Assembly: GCF_001984055.1 (NCBI RefSeq)
Contig: NZ_LYVO01000039.1
Coordinates: forward strand, 1 to 61,133
Length of the DNA stretch: 61,133 nt
Source: Variovorax sp. KK3
Lineage (GTDB): Bacteria > Pseudomonadota > Gammaproteobacteria > Burkholderiales > Burkholderiaceae_C
Direction of reading: 5' to 3'
Each line of letters starts with the position of its first letter. Within the stretch, counting starts at the first letter, position 1. The notes beneath the pieces are model-generated. The model did not search any database and was not told the DNA's origin. It saw nothing but the letters and a program-made list of their open reading frames with translations. Positions 1 to 7,668 of this stretch are shown piece by piece. The position numbers and the translations under genes were made by a program.

Positions 1-70
1 TCGACTCCGAAAAATAACTAGATCAACACACTGACGTGAGACTGCACCCGACCGACTGCAACCCCAAAAC

Positions 71-145
<75 letters not shown>

Positions 146-185
146 GAAATTCTTGACTAACCGTGCCTTGCGTCGACTGGATCGC

Positions 186-259
186 TGGAGCGGGAGACGG
201 GAATCGAACCCGCGTCATTAGCTTGGAAGGCTAGGGTTCTACCATTGAACTACTCCCGC
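186..259 (-). tRNA. tRNA-Gly(TCC)
   Basis: The minus strand starts GCGGGAGTAGTTCAATGG and ends CTCCCGCTCCA. The acceptor stem pairs over seven bases and CCA is encoded. The anticodon loop CTTCCAA gives anticodon TCC. It lies between tRNA-Tyr and tRNA-Thr and is probably cut from the same precursor. Confidence 0.97.
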
Positions 260-377
260 ATCGCATCGCAGCCCCAACGACTCGGGCCACATTGCAGCAC
301 GGTCCGGGCCTCGTGTTTTGCCTTCCAGCGCCACACCAAGCCCCGCCATTCAAACGCTCTGCAAATCCATTCTTCGC

Positions 378-463
378 TGGTGGAGAGGGCTGGATTCGAA
401 CCAGCGTACTCGTAAGAGGGCAGATTTACAGTCTGCTGCCATTAACCACTCGGCCACCTCTCC
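378..463 (-). tRNA. tRNA-Tyr(GTA)
   Basis: This is an 86-nt class II tRNA with a long variable arm, starting GGAGAGGTGGCCGAGTGG and ending in an encoded CCA on the minus strand. The anticodon loop ACTGTAAAT gives anticodon GTA. It is the first gene of the Tyr-Gly-Thr cluster and sits about 13 bases downstream of a predicted extended -10 promoter. Confidence 0.97.
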
Positions 464-475
464 GGCGAACCTCGA

Positions 476-484
476 AATATAGCA
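476..484 (-). promoter_or_regulatory. extended -10 promoter of the tRNA cluster
   Basis: The minus strand reads TGCTATATT, an extended -10 element (TGn plus TATATT). Transcription would start about 6-8 bases downstream, just ahead of tRNA-Tyr at 463. No convincing -35 box is seen 16-18 bases upstream, which is usual for extended -10 promoters. The rest of the 136-base gap between the tRNAs and ung shows nothing else. Confidence 0.55.
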
Positions 485-599
485 CGGTTGGAAGGGCCGG
501 TCGTCGAGCCGGGGTGGGAAAGTCGAGGCGTCGCACTGGGGCGGGAGTTGCTCATGCCGTCTCCTCCGAATCAACCGCGGCAATTTTGCCCGGGCCAAA

Positions 600-1304
600 T
601 CACAAACCTTGCGTTTCGCGCCAAGCGCGAGCCTGGCTGAAGTGGCCGCAGCCGATGAAGGGCACCGGCGGACGCAGGGCCGACAGCGGCGAGGGGTGGT
701 TTGCCGTCAGCACCTTGTGCCTATTCCCATCGATCAGCGCCTTCTTGCTTTGCGCGTGGGAACCCCAAAGCATGAACACCACAGGCCGCTCCGAATGGGC
801 GACATGCCGGATCACGGCATCGGTCAGCACTTCCCAGCCGCGACCCGAATGGCTGGCCGGCTGCCCCTCTTCCACCGTCAAACAGGTGTTGAGCAACAGC
901 ACGCCGTGCGTGGCCCACTTCACCAAGCTGCCGCCAGGGTCGGGAAATCGAGGCGGCGGCATCCCCAGGTCGCGCTGAAGTTCCTTGAAGATGTTGCGCA
1001 GGGAGGGCGGCAACGCCACGCCCGGCGCGACGGAAAAAGCCAGCCCTTCGGCCTGGCCGCGTCCGTGGTACGGGTCCTGGCCCAGGATCACGACGCGCAC
1101 CGCCTCCGGCGGCGTGAGCTCCAGCGCCCGCAGAGGGCGCGGCGGGAAGATCACCGCACCCGACTTCAGCCGCTCGTGCAGGAAATCGACCAGTTTCAGC
1201 CCCGAAGCCGCGCCGAAGAATTCGTCGACCAGCAATTGCCAGCCTTCAGCCACCGGCCAATCGGCCGGATCGGCGCTCTGCAACTGGGTGGCCACCGCGC
1301 TCAT
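600..1304 (-). CDS. ung: uracil-DNA glycosylase
   Basis: A 234-residue family 1 uracil-DNA glycosylase, which removes uracil from DNA as the first step of base excision repair. The catalytic motif GQDPYHG is at residues 76-82, with the catalytic Asp at 77. The DNA-intercalation motif HPSPLSALR lies near the C terminus. The open frame runs further upstream, but the ATG at 1304 gives the normal family length and an ATGA overlap of 4 bp with the end of trpC, so translation is probably coupled. It is the last gene of the trp transcription unit, a position with no obvious functional link to tryptophan. Confidence 0.95.
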   Translation of the reverse strand: MSAVATQLQSADPADWPVAEGWQLLVDEFFGAASGLKLVDFLHERLKSGAVIFPPRPLRALELTPPEAVRVVILGQDPYHGRGQAEGLAFSVAPGVALPPSLRNIFKELQRDLGMPPPRFPDPGGSLVKWATHGVLLLNTCLTVEEGQPASHSGRGWEVLTDAVIRHVAHSERPVVFMLWGSHAQSKKALIDGNRHKVLTANHPSPLSALRPPVPFIGCGHFSQARAWRETQGL

Positions 1305-2101
1305 CGGAACAAGTCGGCGAGCGCCTCGCCCGGTTCGTCGGCCCGCATGAAGGCCTCGCCGACCAGGAAGGCATGGACGCCCGCGGCGCGCAGTCGGGCG
1401 ATGTCTTCGCGCAGGGTGATGCCCGATTCGGTGACGAGCAACCGCCCCTCGGGCAGCCCCGGAAGCAGGTCGAGCGTGGTCTGCACCGACACCTCGAAGG
1501 TCCGCAGGTTGCGGTTGTTGACGCCGATGAGCGGCGTGCGGAGCTTGAGCGCCCGCTCGAGCTCGCCCGCGTCGTGCACCTCCACCAGCACCGCCATGCC
1601 CAGCCCGACGGCGATCTCCTCGAAGTCGCGCATCTGTGCGTCGTCCAGGCACGCCGCGATCAGCAGAATGGCATCGGCGCCGATCGCGCGAGACTCGTAG
1701 ACCTGGTAGGCGTCGACGATGAAATCCTTGCGCAGCACCGGCAGGTCGCACGACGCACGCGCCTGCTTCAGGTAGTCGACGCCACCCTGAAAAAACTGGC
1801 GGTCGGTCAGCACGGAGAGGCAGGCCGCGGTGATCGTGCCGTCGCCCTCGGCGTAGCTCTGGGCGATATCGGCCGGCTCGAATTCCGCGCGCAGCACGCC
1901 CTTGCTCGGGCTGGCCTTCTTGATCTCGGCGATCACGGCCGCCTGCCCGGCGGCAATCTTGGCGCGCAGGGCGCCGACGAAGTCGCGCGTCAGGACGCGG
2001 CCTTCGGCATCCTGGCGCATCGCCTCCAGTGCGGTCCTCTTGCGTGCGGCGGCCACTTCCTCGCGCTTGACGGCAACGATCTTCTCGAGAATGTCGGACA
2101 T
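1301..2101 (-). CDS. trpC: indole-3-glycerol phosphate synthase
   Basis: A 266-residue TIM-barrel enzyme that closes the indole ring, converting carboxyphenylamino-deoxyribulose phosphate to indole-3-glycerol phosphate. Family hallmarks are visible in order: the N-terminal VAVKREEVAAAR helix, PSKG, the KDFIVDAYQVYE strand with the catalytic Lys, EVHD, GVNNRNL and TESGI. The length is normal for the monofunctional form; no TrpF domain is fused. The start at 2101 lies 14 bases after trpD, and the end overlaps ung by 4 bp. It is the seventh gene after the leader peptide in the trp unit. Confidence 0.97.
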   Translation of the reverse strand: MSDILEKIVAVKREEVAAARKRTALEAMRQDAEGRVLTRDFVGALRAKIAAGQAAVIAEIKKASPSKGVLRAEFEPADIAQSYAEGDGTITAACLSVLTDRQFFQGGVDYLKQARASCDLPVLRKDFIVDAYQVYESRAIGADAILLIAACLDDAQMRDFEEIAVGLGMAVLVEVHDAGELERALKLRTPLIGVNNRNLRTFEVSVQTTLDLLPGLPEGRLLVTESGITLREDIARLRAAGVHAFLVGEAFMRADEPGEALADLFR

Positions 2102-2115
2102 GCTGGCGCCTCCTT

Positions 2116-3138
2116 TCAAGCTGCGCTGCTGAAGCGAATCAACTCGGCCAACTTGCCCTTGGCGGCGCCCGACTCGATCGCGCCGCGAGCGCGCTCGATG
2201 CCCGCAGCCATCGAGTCGACCAAGTCCGCCGCGTAGAGCGCGGCGCCCGCATTGAAGATCACGATGTCGCGCGCCGCTCCGGCTTCGTTGTCCAGCACGC
2301 CCAATAGCATGGCCTTGGACTGCTCCGGCGTCTCGACGCGCAGTGTGCGATTGCTCGACATCGCGAAGCCGAAGTCCTCGGGATGCAGCTCGTACTCGCG
2401 CACCTCGCCGTTCTTCAGCTCGCCGACCATGGTGGCAGCGCCGAGCGAGATCTCGTCCATGCCGTCGCGTCCGTAGACCACCAGCGCATGCTGGGCGCCC
2501 AGGCGCTGCAGCGCCCGCACCTGGATGCCGACCAGGTCCGGATGGAACACACCCATCAGGATGTTCGGCGCGCCCGCCGGGTTGGTCAGCGGCCCCAGGA
2601 TGTTGAAGATGGTCTTGATGCCCAGCTCCTTGCGCACCGGCGCCACGTTCTTCATGGCCGGATGGTGGTTGGGGGCGAACATGAAGCCGATGCCGACCTC
2701 CGCGATGCTCTTGGCAATCTGCTCGGGCTTCAAGTTGATGTTGATGCCCAGCGACTCCAGCACGTCGGCGCTGCCGGACTTGCTGCTCACGCTGCGGCCG
2801 CCATGCTTGCTGACCTTCGCCCCCGCCGCGGCCGCCACGAACATGGCGCAGGTCGAGATGTTGAAGGTGTGCGATCCGTCGCCTCCCGTGCCGACGATGT
2901 CGACCAGATGACGGGTGTCGGCCACGGGCACCTTGGTCGAGACCTCGCGCATCACCTGAGCCGCGGCGGTGATTTCGCCGATGGTTTCCTTCTTGACGCG
3001 CAGGCCGGTGATCAGCGCCGCCATCATCACGGGCGAGCATTCGCCGCTCATGATGAGGCGCACGATATGCAGCATTTCGTCGTGGAACACCTCGCGGTGC
3101 TCGATGGTGCGCTGCAGTGCTTCTTGCGGGGTGATCAT
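2116..3138 (-). CDS. trpD: anthranilate phosphoribosyltransferase
   Basis: A 340-residue enzyme that joins anthranilate to PRPP in the second step of tryptophan synthesis. Visible motifs are the PRPP-binding GTGGDGSHTFNIST loop, KHGGRSVSSKSGSADVLE, FAPNHHPAM and NILGPLTNPA. The start at 3138 is chosen because AGGAG lies at good spacing upstream; a longer in-frame reading overlaps lysE in another frame and lacks support. It follows lysE by 43 bases that contain a short CACCCCAAGA repeat and no promoter that I can identify, so it is probably read from the trpE promoter. Its anthranilate substrate also links it conceptually to the neighbouring indole-catabolic locus. Confidence 0.97.
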   Translation of the reverse strand: MITPQEALQRTIEHREVFHDEMLHIVRLIMSGECSPVMMAALITGLRVKKETIGEITAAAQVMREVSTKVPVADTRHLVDIVGTGGDGSHTFNISTCAMFVAAAAGAKVSKHGGRSVSSKSGSADVLESLGININLKPEQIAKSIAEVGIGFMFAPNHHPAMKNVAPVRKELGIKTIFNILGPLTNPAGAPNILMGVFHPDLVGIQVRALQRLGAQHALVVYGRDGMDEISLGAATMVGELKNGEVREYELHPEDFGFAMSSNRTLRVETPEQSKAMLLGVLDNEAGAARDIVIFNAGAALYAADLVDSMAAGIERARGAIESGAAKGKLAELIRFSSAA

Positions 3139-3181
3139 GGAAGTCTCCTGGGTAACTGGGGGTGTCTTGGGGTGTCTTGAG

Positions 3182-3844
3182 TCAGCGGCCGACGCGGACC
3201 GCTCCCGGTGCGTCCGCGAGCGCGAGCTTGAGGCCGAAGCCGATGAACAGTACGCCTGCCACGCGCTCGAACCATTGCATGCCTCGCTGAACGGTGCGTC
3301 GGCGCGCCATCCAGCCCGCGGCCAGCGCCCACGCCACGTTGACCGGGATCGCATTGAAGTTGAACAGCATGCCCAGCAGCACGAAGGCCAGCGCCTTGTT
3401 GCCGGCCTCGGGCTGGATGAACTGCGGCACGAATGCCAGGAAGAACAGCACGACCTTCGGATTGAGCACGTTGCTCCAGAAGCCCCCGAGAAAGATCGCC
3501 CTCAAGCTGCGCTGCGGGCCCGCGGCGACCGTCGCATCCAGGTCGGTCGGCGACGCCGCGCGCGACAGCAGCATGCGCGCCCCCAGATACAGCAGGTACG
3601 CCGCGCCGATGTACTTGAGGACGGTGAACGCGGTCACGGAAGCGGACAACAAGGCACCCACGCCTGCGGCTGCGGCGAAGATGTGGACGAAGCAGCCGGC
3701 CGTGATGCCGAGTCCGGCGACGATGCCGGCGCGCGTGCCGGAACGCAGCGAGTTCGTCACCACGTAGAGCACGTCGGGCCCCGGCGTCAGGTTGAGCAAC
3801 AAGCCCGCCGCGATGAACGCGAGCAGGTGCGGCAGATCGGGCAT
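3182..3844 (-). CDS. LysE/RhtB-family amino-acid exporter
   Basis: A 220-residue inner-membrane protein of the LysE/RhtB translocator superfamily, which exports amino acids or related small molecules. The N-terminal segment with the NLTPGPDVLYV motif is the family signature, and about six hydrophobic segments are visible. The substrate cannot be read from sequence. It lies 16 bases downstream of the threonine aldolase, a pairing consistent with a threonine or homoserine exporter (RhtB-like), although export of tryptophan-pathway products is equally possible given its place between trpG and trpD. The length is normal and the frame intact. Confidence 0.88.
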   Translation of the reverse strand: MPDLPHLLAFIAAGLLLNLTPGPDVLYVVTNSLRSGTRAGIVAGLGITAGCFVHIFAAAAGVGALLSASVTAFTVLKYIGAAYLLYLGARMLLSRAASPTDLDATVAAGPQRSLRAIFLGGFWSNVLNPKVVLFFLAFVPQFIQPEAGNKALAFVLLGMLFNFNAIPVNVAWALAAGWMARRRTVQRGMQWFERVAGVLFIGFGLKLALADAPGAVRVGR

Positions 3845-3860
3845 GGCGGATGCGCTCCTG

Positions 3861-4919
3861 TCAGGCCTTGAAGAACGCGCGGATCGCGGCCACGGCGCGA
3901 TCGACGCCCGCCGCGTCGACGTCGAGATGCGTCACGAAGCGCAGGCGGTACAGCCCGGTCGCCAGGATGCCCTGCGCGTTGAGTTGCGCCAGCAGTTCGG
4001 CCGAGCGCGATTGCGCCGCACCTGTCAGGTCGACGAACACGATGTTCGTGTGCGGCGTCTCGACCGTCAGCCCCTCGATGCCCTGGAGCCCGTGCGCGAG
4101 CCGCACTGCCAGCGCGTGGTCGTCCGCGAGGCGATCGACGTGCTGATCGAGCGCGTATGCCGCCGCCGCCGCGAGCAGGCCGGCCTGCCGCATGCCGCCG
4201 CCTGCCATCTTGCGGATGCGGTGGGCGCGTGCGATGAAATCGCGCGAACCGACCAGCGCCGAACCGATCGGCGCACCGAGCCCCTTGCTGAAGCACACCG
4301 ACACGCTGTCGAAGCACTGCGCGATGCGGCGCGCCTCGGCACGCACGTCGCTGCTGTCGGTCAGCGCCGCCTGCGCGGTCGCCGCGTTGAAGAGCCGCGC
4401 GCCATCCAGATGCGACTGCACGCCCTTGCGCCTGGCGAGCGCCGTGGCGGCTTGCACGTAGTCGAAGGGCAGCAGCTTGCCGCCCAATGTGTTCTCGAGC
4501 GCCAGCAGCCGCGTGCGCGCGAAGTGCGCGTCGTCGGGCTTGATCGACGCCTCGATCTGCGCGAGCGGCAGCGTGCCGTCTGGCGCGTGGTCGAGCGGCT
4601 GCGGCTGCACGCTGCCGAACACCGCGGCGCCGCCGCCTTCCCAGCGGTAGCAGTGGGCCTGCTGGCCCACGATGTATTCGTCGCCGCGTCCGCAGTGCGA
4701 AAGGATGCCGCAGAGGTTGCTCTGGGTGCCGGTCGGCACGAACAGCGCAGCCTCGAAGCCCAGCAGCGCGGCGATCTTTTCCTGCAGCGCATTGACGCTC
4801 GGATCGGCGCTGAAGACGTCGTCGCCCAGCGGCGCGCTCATCATGGCTTCGCGCATGCCGCGCGAGGGCTGCGTGACGGTATCGCTGCGCAGGTCGACGA
4901 CGGAAGATTTTTCGGTCAT
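3861..4919 (-). CDS. ltaE: low-specificity L-threonine aldolase
   Basis: A 352-residue PLP-dependent enzyme of fold type I that cleaves L-threonine or allo-threonine to glycine and acetaldehyde. The PLP lysine is Lys212 in SVCFSKGLGAPIGS. The cofactor-binding Asp is in HLDGAR (about residue 172), and the N-terminal DLRSDTVTQPS and GDDVFSADP motifs are typical. The ATG at 4919 begins 7 bases after the trpG stop codon, indicating cotranscription; an upstream ATG would overlap trpG. It is not a tryptophan gene, so its place between trpG and trpD is unusual. It may share regulation only, or may supply glycine. Confidence 0.92.
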   Translation of the reverse strand: MTEKSSVVDLRSDTVTQPSRGMREAMMSAPLGDDVFSADPSVNALQEKIAALLGFEAALFVPTGTQSNLCGILSHCGRGDEYIVGQQAHCYRWEGGGAAVFGSVQPQPLDHAPDGTLPLAQIEASIKPDDAHFARTRLLALENTLGGKLLPFDYVQAATALARRKGVQSHLDGARLFNAATAQAALTDSSDVRAEARRIAQCFDSVSVCFSKGLGAPIGSALVGSRDFIARAHRIRKMAGGGMRQAGLLAAAAAYALDQHVDRLADDHALAVRLAHGLQGIEGLTVETPHTNIVFVDLTGAAQSRSAELLAQLNAQGILATGLYRLRFVTHLDVDAAGVDRAVAAIRAFFKA

Positions 4920-4926
4920 GGTGGGA

Positions 4927-5511
4927 TCAGTCCAGGAAGTTCTTGAGCATGGCATGGCCATGTTCCGTCAAGATCGATTCGGGGTGGAACTGCACGCCTT
5001 CGATGCGCACCTCGTGTGCGAATCCGGTGTGCCGCACGCCCATGATTTCCTTGTCGTCGGTCCAGGCCGTGACCGCCAGGGCCTCCGGGCAGCTCTCGGG
5101 CTCGATCGCGAGCGAGTGGTACCGGTTGACGACGAACTTGCGGGGCAGCCCCGCGAAGACGCCCTCCTGCGTGGTCGTGATCTCGCTGGTCTTGCCGTGC
5201 ATCAGCTGGCGCGCACGGATGATCTTGCCGCCGAAGGCTGCGCCGATGGCTTGATGACCCAGGCACACGCCGAGGATCGGCAGCTTGCCCGCGAAGGCCT
5301 CGATGGCGGCCACCGACACACCCGCTTCCGCCGGCGAGCAGGGCCCGGGCGACACGACGAGCCGGGTCACGCCCGAAGCGATCGCCTCGCCGATCTGCGC
5401 CACCGTGATCTCGTCGTTGCGATGCACCTGCACCTCCGCACCCAGCTCGCCGAAGTACTGGACGATGTTGTAGGTGAAGCTGTCGTAGTTGTCGATCATC
5501 AGCAATTTCAT
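4927..5511 (-). CDS. trpG: anthranilate synthase glutamine amidotransferase subunit
   Basis: A 194-residue class I glutamine amidotransferase that delivers ammonia to TrpE for anthranilate synthesis. It begins with the family start MKLLMIDNYDSFTYN, has PGPCSP (oxyanion region), the catalytic Cys83 in GVCLGHQAIG, and the C-terminal His-Glu pair in FHPESIL. It could also serve aminodeoxychorismate synthase if no separate pabA exists. Its ATG overlaps the stop of the GxxExxY gene by 4 bp (ATGA), so translation of the two is probably coupled. Confidence 0.97.
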   Translation of the reverse strand: MKLLMIDNYDSFTYNIVQYFGELGAEVQVHRNDEITVAQIGEAIASGVTRLVVSPGPCSPAEAGVSVAAIEAFAGKLPILGVCLGHQAIGAAFGGKIIRARQLMHGKTSEITTTQEGVFAGLPRKFVVNRYHSLAIEPESCPEALAVTAWTDDKEIMGVRHTGFAHEVRIEGVQFHPESILTEHGHAMLKNFLD

Positions 5512-5900
5512 GGCTTGCTCGCAATCCGGTGCACGCCCTTGACGACGGGGAACACGTTGAAGTTGATCAGGAGGCCCAGCTTGAGGCCAGACAGGCGCAA
5601 CGCGGCCTGGACCTGCGCGCGGTGCAGGTCGGTCAGCACGTCGACCGCCCTGAGTTCGACGACGACCGAGTGCTCGACCACGAAGCCCGCGCGGTACGCC
5701 TCGCCGAGCGAGCGGCCCTTGTAGCTGGCCGACAGCGCCACGTCGCGCGCGAAGCCGATCTCGCGCTCGGCGAGCTCGATCGCCAGCGCCGCGGCGTAAG
5801 CGCCTTCGTCGAGTCCCGTGCCCAGCACGCGCTGAACCTCGACCGCCGCGCCGATGATCTCGTGCGTGAAGTCGTTCTGGACGTCGGGCGCGGCGCTCAT
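5508..5900 (-). CDS. GxxExxY-family protein between trpE and trpG
   Basis: A 130-residue protein of the GxxExxY family (PD-(D/E)xK nuclease-like fold). The motif appears as GLDEGAY near residues 29-35, and the family C-terminal pattern LGLLINFNVFPVVKGVHRI is present. In the usual family the core reads roughly DllVe...vElKa; here those positions are AGFVVEH and VELRA, so the expected acidic residue is Gly and the Lys is Arg. A nuclease role is therefore doubtful. The gene overlaps trpE upstream and trpG downstream by 4 bp each, an unusually tight insertion between two subunits of one enzyme. Its function is unknown. Confidence 0.85.
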   Translation of the reverse strand: MSAAPDVQNDFTHEIIGAAVEVQRVLGTGLDEGAYAAALAIELAEREIGFARDVALSASYKGRSLGEAYRAGFVVEHSVVVELRAVDVLTDLHRAQVQAALRLSGLKLGLLINFNVFPVVKGVHRIASKP

Positions 5901-7399
5901 TCCAGGCCCTCTTCAACCAGTTCGGCCGCGCGCAACAAGGCCCGGGCCTTGGCCTCGGTTTCCTTCCACTCCAGTTCCGGCACCGAATCCGCCACCACCC
6001 CGGCGGCGGCCTGCACGTGCAGCATCTGGTCTTTCACGATGCCGGTGCGGATCGCGATCGCGACGTCCATGTCGCCCGCATAGCTGATGTAGCCGCAGGC
6101 GCCGCCGTAGAGGCCGCGCTTGGTCGGTTCGAGCTGGTCGATCAACTCCATCGCATGCACCTTGGGCGCGCCGGTCAGCGTGCCGGCCGGAAAGGTGGCC
6201 TTGAGCACGTCGATGGCGGTCATGCCGTCCTGCAGGATGCCTTCGACGTTGCTCACGATGTGCATCACGTGGCTGTAGCGTTCGATCGCGAAGGCCTCGG
6301 TCACCTTCACGCTGCCGATCTTCGCGATGCGGCCGATGTCGTTGCGCGCCAGGTCGATCAGCATCACGTGCTCGGCGCGCTCCTTCGGGTCGTTGATCAG
6401 CTCGACCTCGGCCGCCTTGTCCAGCTCGGGCGATGCGCCGCGCGGGCGGGTGCCGGCCAGCGGGCGAATGGTGATCTTCTGTTCGCCTTCGCCCGTGTGC
6501 TCCTGACGCACCAGGATCTCGGGCGAGGCGCCCACGACGTGGAAGTCGCCCATGTCGTAGTAATACATGTAGGGCGAGGGATTGAGCGAGCGCAGCGCGC
6601 GATAGAGCGACAGCGGCGACTCCGTATAGCGCTTGCTGATGCGCTGGCCCACCTGCACCTGCATGAAGTCGCCCGCGGCGATCAGCTCCTTGGCGCGCTC
6701 CACGGCGGCGATGTAGTCCGTCTTCGCGAAGCTGCGCTCGGCCGGATGCGCCTGGGTCGGCCGCACCTGCGGCGCGCTCACCGAATACTTGAGCTGATCG
6801 CGCAATTCGCGCAGGCGCCGCTTGGCGTTGGCGTAGGCCTCGGGCTGGGACGGGTCGGCATAGACGATCAGGTACAGCTTGCCCGACAGGTTGTCGATGA
6901 CTGCCAGCTCCTCGCACTGCAGAAGCAGGATGTCCGGGCAGCCCAGCGTGTCGGGCGGGCAGCTCTTCTCGAGCTTCTTCTCGATGTGGCGCACAGCGTC
7001 GTAGCCGAAGTAGCCGGCCAGGCCGCCGCAGAAGCGCGGCAAGCCCGGCCGCAGCGCCACCTTGAAGCGCTTCTGATAGGCCGCGATGAAGTCCAGGGGA
7101 TTGCCTTTGACTTCCTCGACCACCTTGCCGGCGGTGACCACCTGGGTCAGCGCCTCGGCGCCGAAGCCACTGGCACGCAGCAGCGTGCGCGCCGGCAGGC
7201 CGATGAAGCTGTAGCGCCCGAAGCGCTCGCCGCCGACCACCGATTCGAGAAGGAAGCTGTGGCGGCCGCCCTCCTTGGTGTGGGCCAGCTTGAGATACAG
7301 GGAAAGGGGCGTTTCGAGGTCCGCGAAGGCCTCGACCATCAGCGGGATGCGGTTGTAGCCCTGCGCGCTGAGGCTCTTGAATTCGAGTTCGGTGATCAC
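5897..7399 (-). CDS. trpE: anthranilate synthase component I
   Basis: A 500-residue chorismate-utilising enzyme making anthranilate from chorismate with TrpG. The N-terminal region carries the LLES feedback-site motif, and the C-terminal catalytic half has IRPLAGTRPRG, ELINDPKERAEHVMLIDLARND, YSHVMHIVS and AGTLTGAPKVHAME. The GTG at 7399 (VITELEFKSLSAQGYNRIP) is preferred: GGAGA lies 8 bases upstream and this is where homologues begin. An ATG at 7447 would add 16 unconvincing residues without a ribosome binding site. A predicted leader peptide and hairpin lie upstream, suggesting control by attenuation. Confidence 0.96.
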   Translation of the reverse strand: MITELEFKSLSAQGYNRIPLMVEAFADLETPLSLYLKLAHTKEGGRHSFLLESVVGGERFGRYSFIGLPARTLLRASGFGAEALTQVVTAGKVVEEVKGNPLDFIAAYQKRFKVALRPGLPRFCGGLAGYFGYDAVRHIEKKLEKSCPPDTLGCPDILLLQCEELAVIDNLSGKLYLIVYADPSQPEAYANAKRRLRELRDQLKYSVSAPQVRPTQAHPAERSFAKTDYIAAVERAKELIAAGDFMQVQVGQRISKRYTESPLSLYRALRSLNPSPYMYYYDMGDFHVVGASPEILVRQEHTGEGEQKITIRPLAGTRPRGASPELDKAAEVELINDPKERAEHVMLIDLARNDIGRIAKIGSVKVTEAFAIERYSHVMHIVSNVEGILQDGMTAIDVLKATFPAGTLTGAPKVHAMELIDQLEPTKRGLYGGACGYISYAGDMDVAIAIRTGIVKDQMLHVQAAAGVVADSVPELEWKETEAKARALLRAAELVEEGLE

Positions 7400-7490
7400 G
7401 GGTGGGGTCTCCGTCGGCCGGCGACGACTCGTGGCCGCCGGTGTCATTCACATGGGGGTTGGCCGGGTCGGCATGGACCTCGGCCGCGGG

Positions 7491-7510
7491 CGCACGGCGT
7501 GCGCCGTGCG
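7491..7510 (-). terminator. trp leader hairpin (attenuator candidate)
   Basis: A near-perfect palindrome with 9-bp GC-rich arms (CGCACGGCG and CGCCGTGCG) begins one base after the stop of the leader peptide. No U tract follows, so it is not a classical intrinsic terminator. Its core GGCGTGCGCC (plus strand, 7496-7505) is repeated at 7531-7540 inside the leader ORF, next to the Trp codons. Alternative pairings between the two are therefore possible, as in an attenuator. About 90 bases separate it from trpE. Confidence 0.5.
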
Positions 7511-7511
7511 T

Positions 7512-7595
7512 TCAAACAGGCTGCAACGATGGCGTGCGCCAAGGCCAGGCTCCCCGGCCGCCTTGACCTGTCTGAATGACGTGATGAATGAACAT
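7512..7595 (-). CDS. trpL: predicted trp leader peptide
   Basis: A 27-codon ORF, MFIHHVIQTGQGGRGAWPWR followed by TPSLQPV and a TGA stop. It contains the Trp-Pro-Trp codons TGG CCT TGG at 7539-7547. In known trp leader peptides ribosome stalling at Trp codons senses charged tRNA-Trp. The ORF lies about 110 bases ahead of trpE, ends directly at a strong hairpin, and shares the repeat GGCGTGCGCC with it. No ribosome binding site precedes the ATG, and the predicted -10 box places the transcript start within a few bases of the ATG, so the leader mRNA may be leaderless, as in Sinorhizobium trpL. This is inference from pattern; no expression evidence is available. Confidence 0.6.
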   Translation of the reverse strand: MFIHHVIQTGQGGRGAWPWRTPSLQPV

Positions 7596-7604
7596 GGGAG
7601 CGCG

Positions 7605-7634
7605 AGTTTATCCCACGGATCGCGTGCCGCACAA
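7605..7634 (-). promoter_or_regulatory. predicted trp operon promoter
   Basis: On the minus strand TTGTGC (7629-7634) and GATAAA (7607-7612) are 16 bases apart; the alternative -10 TAAACT (7605-7610) is 18 away. The start point would fall around 7595-7600, at the ATG of the predicted leader peptide. It is the only reasonable promoter between the marR end at 7669 and trpE. Confidence 0.5.
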
Positions 7635-7668
7635 ACGACGGCGTTCGAACAGGTCGCCGCTGGCGGGG

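Noticed and set aside
292..978. Plus-strand ORF over the tRNA-Tyr and ung region
   Set aside because: It crosses tRNA-Tyr and runs antisense to ung; the protein has no recognisable features.
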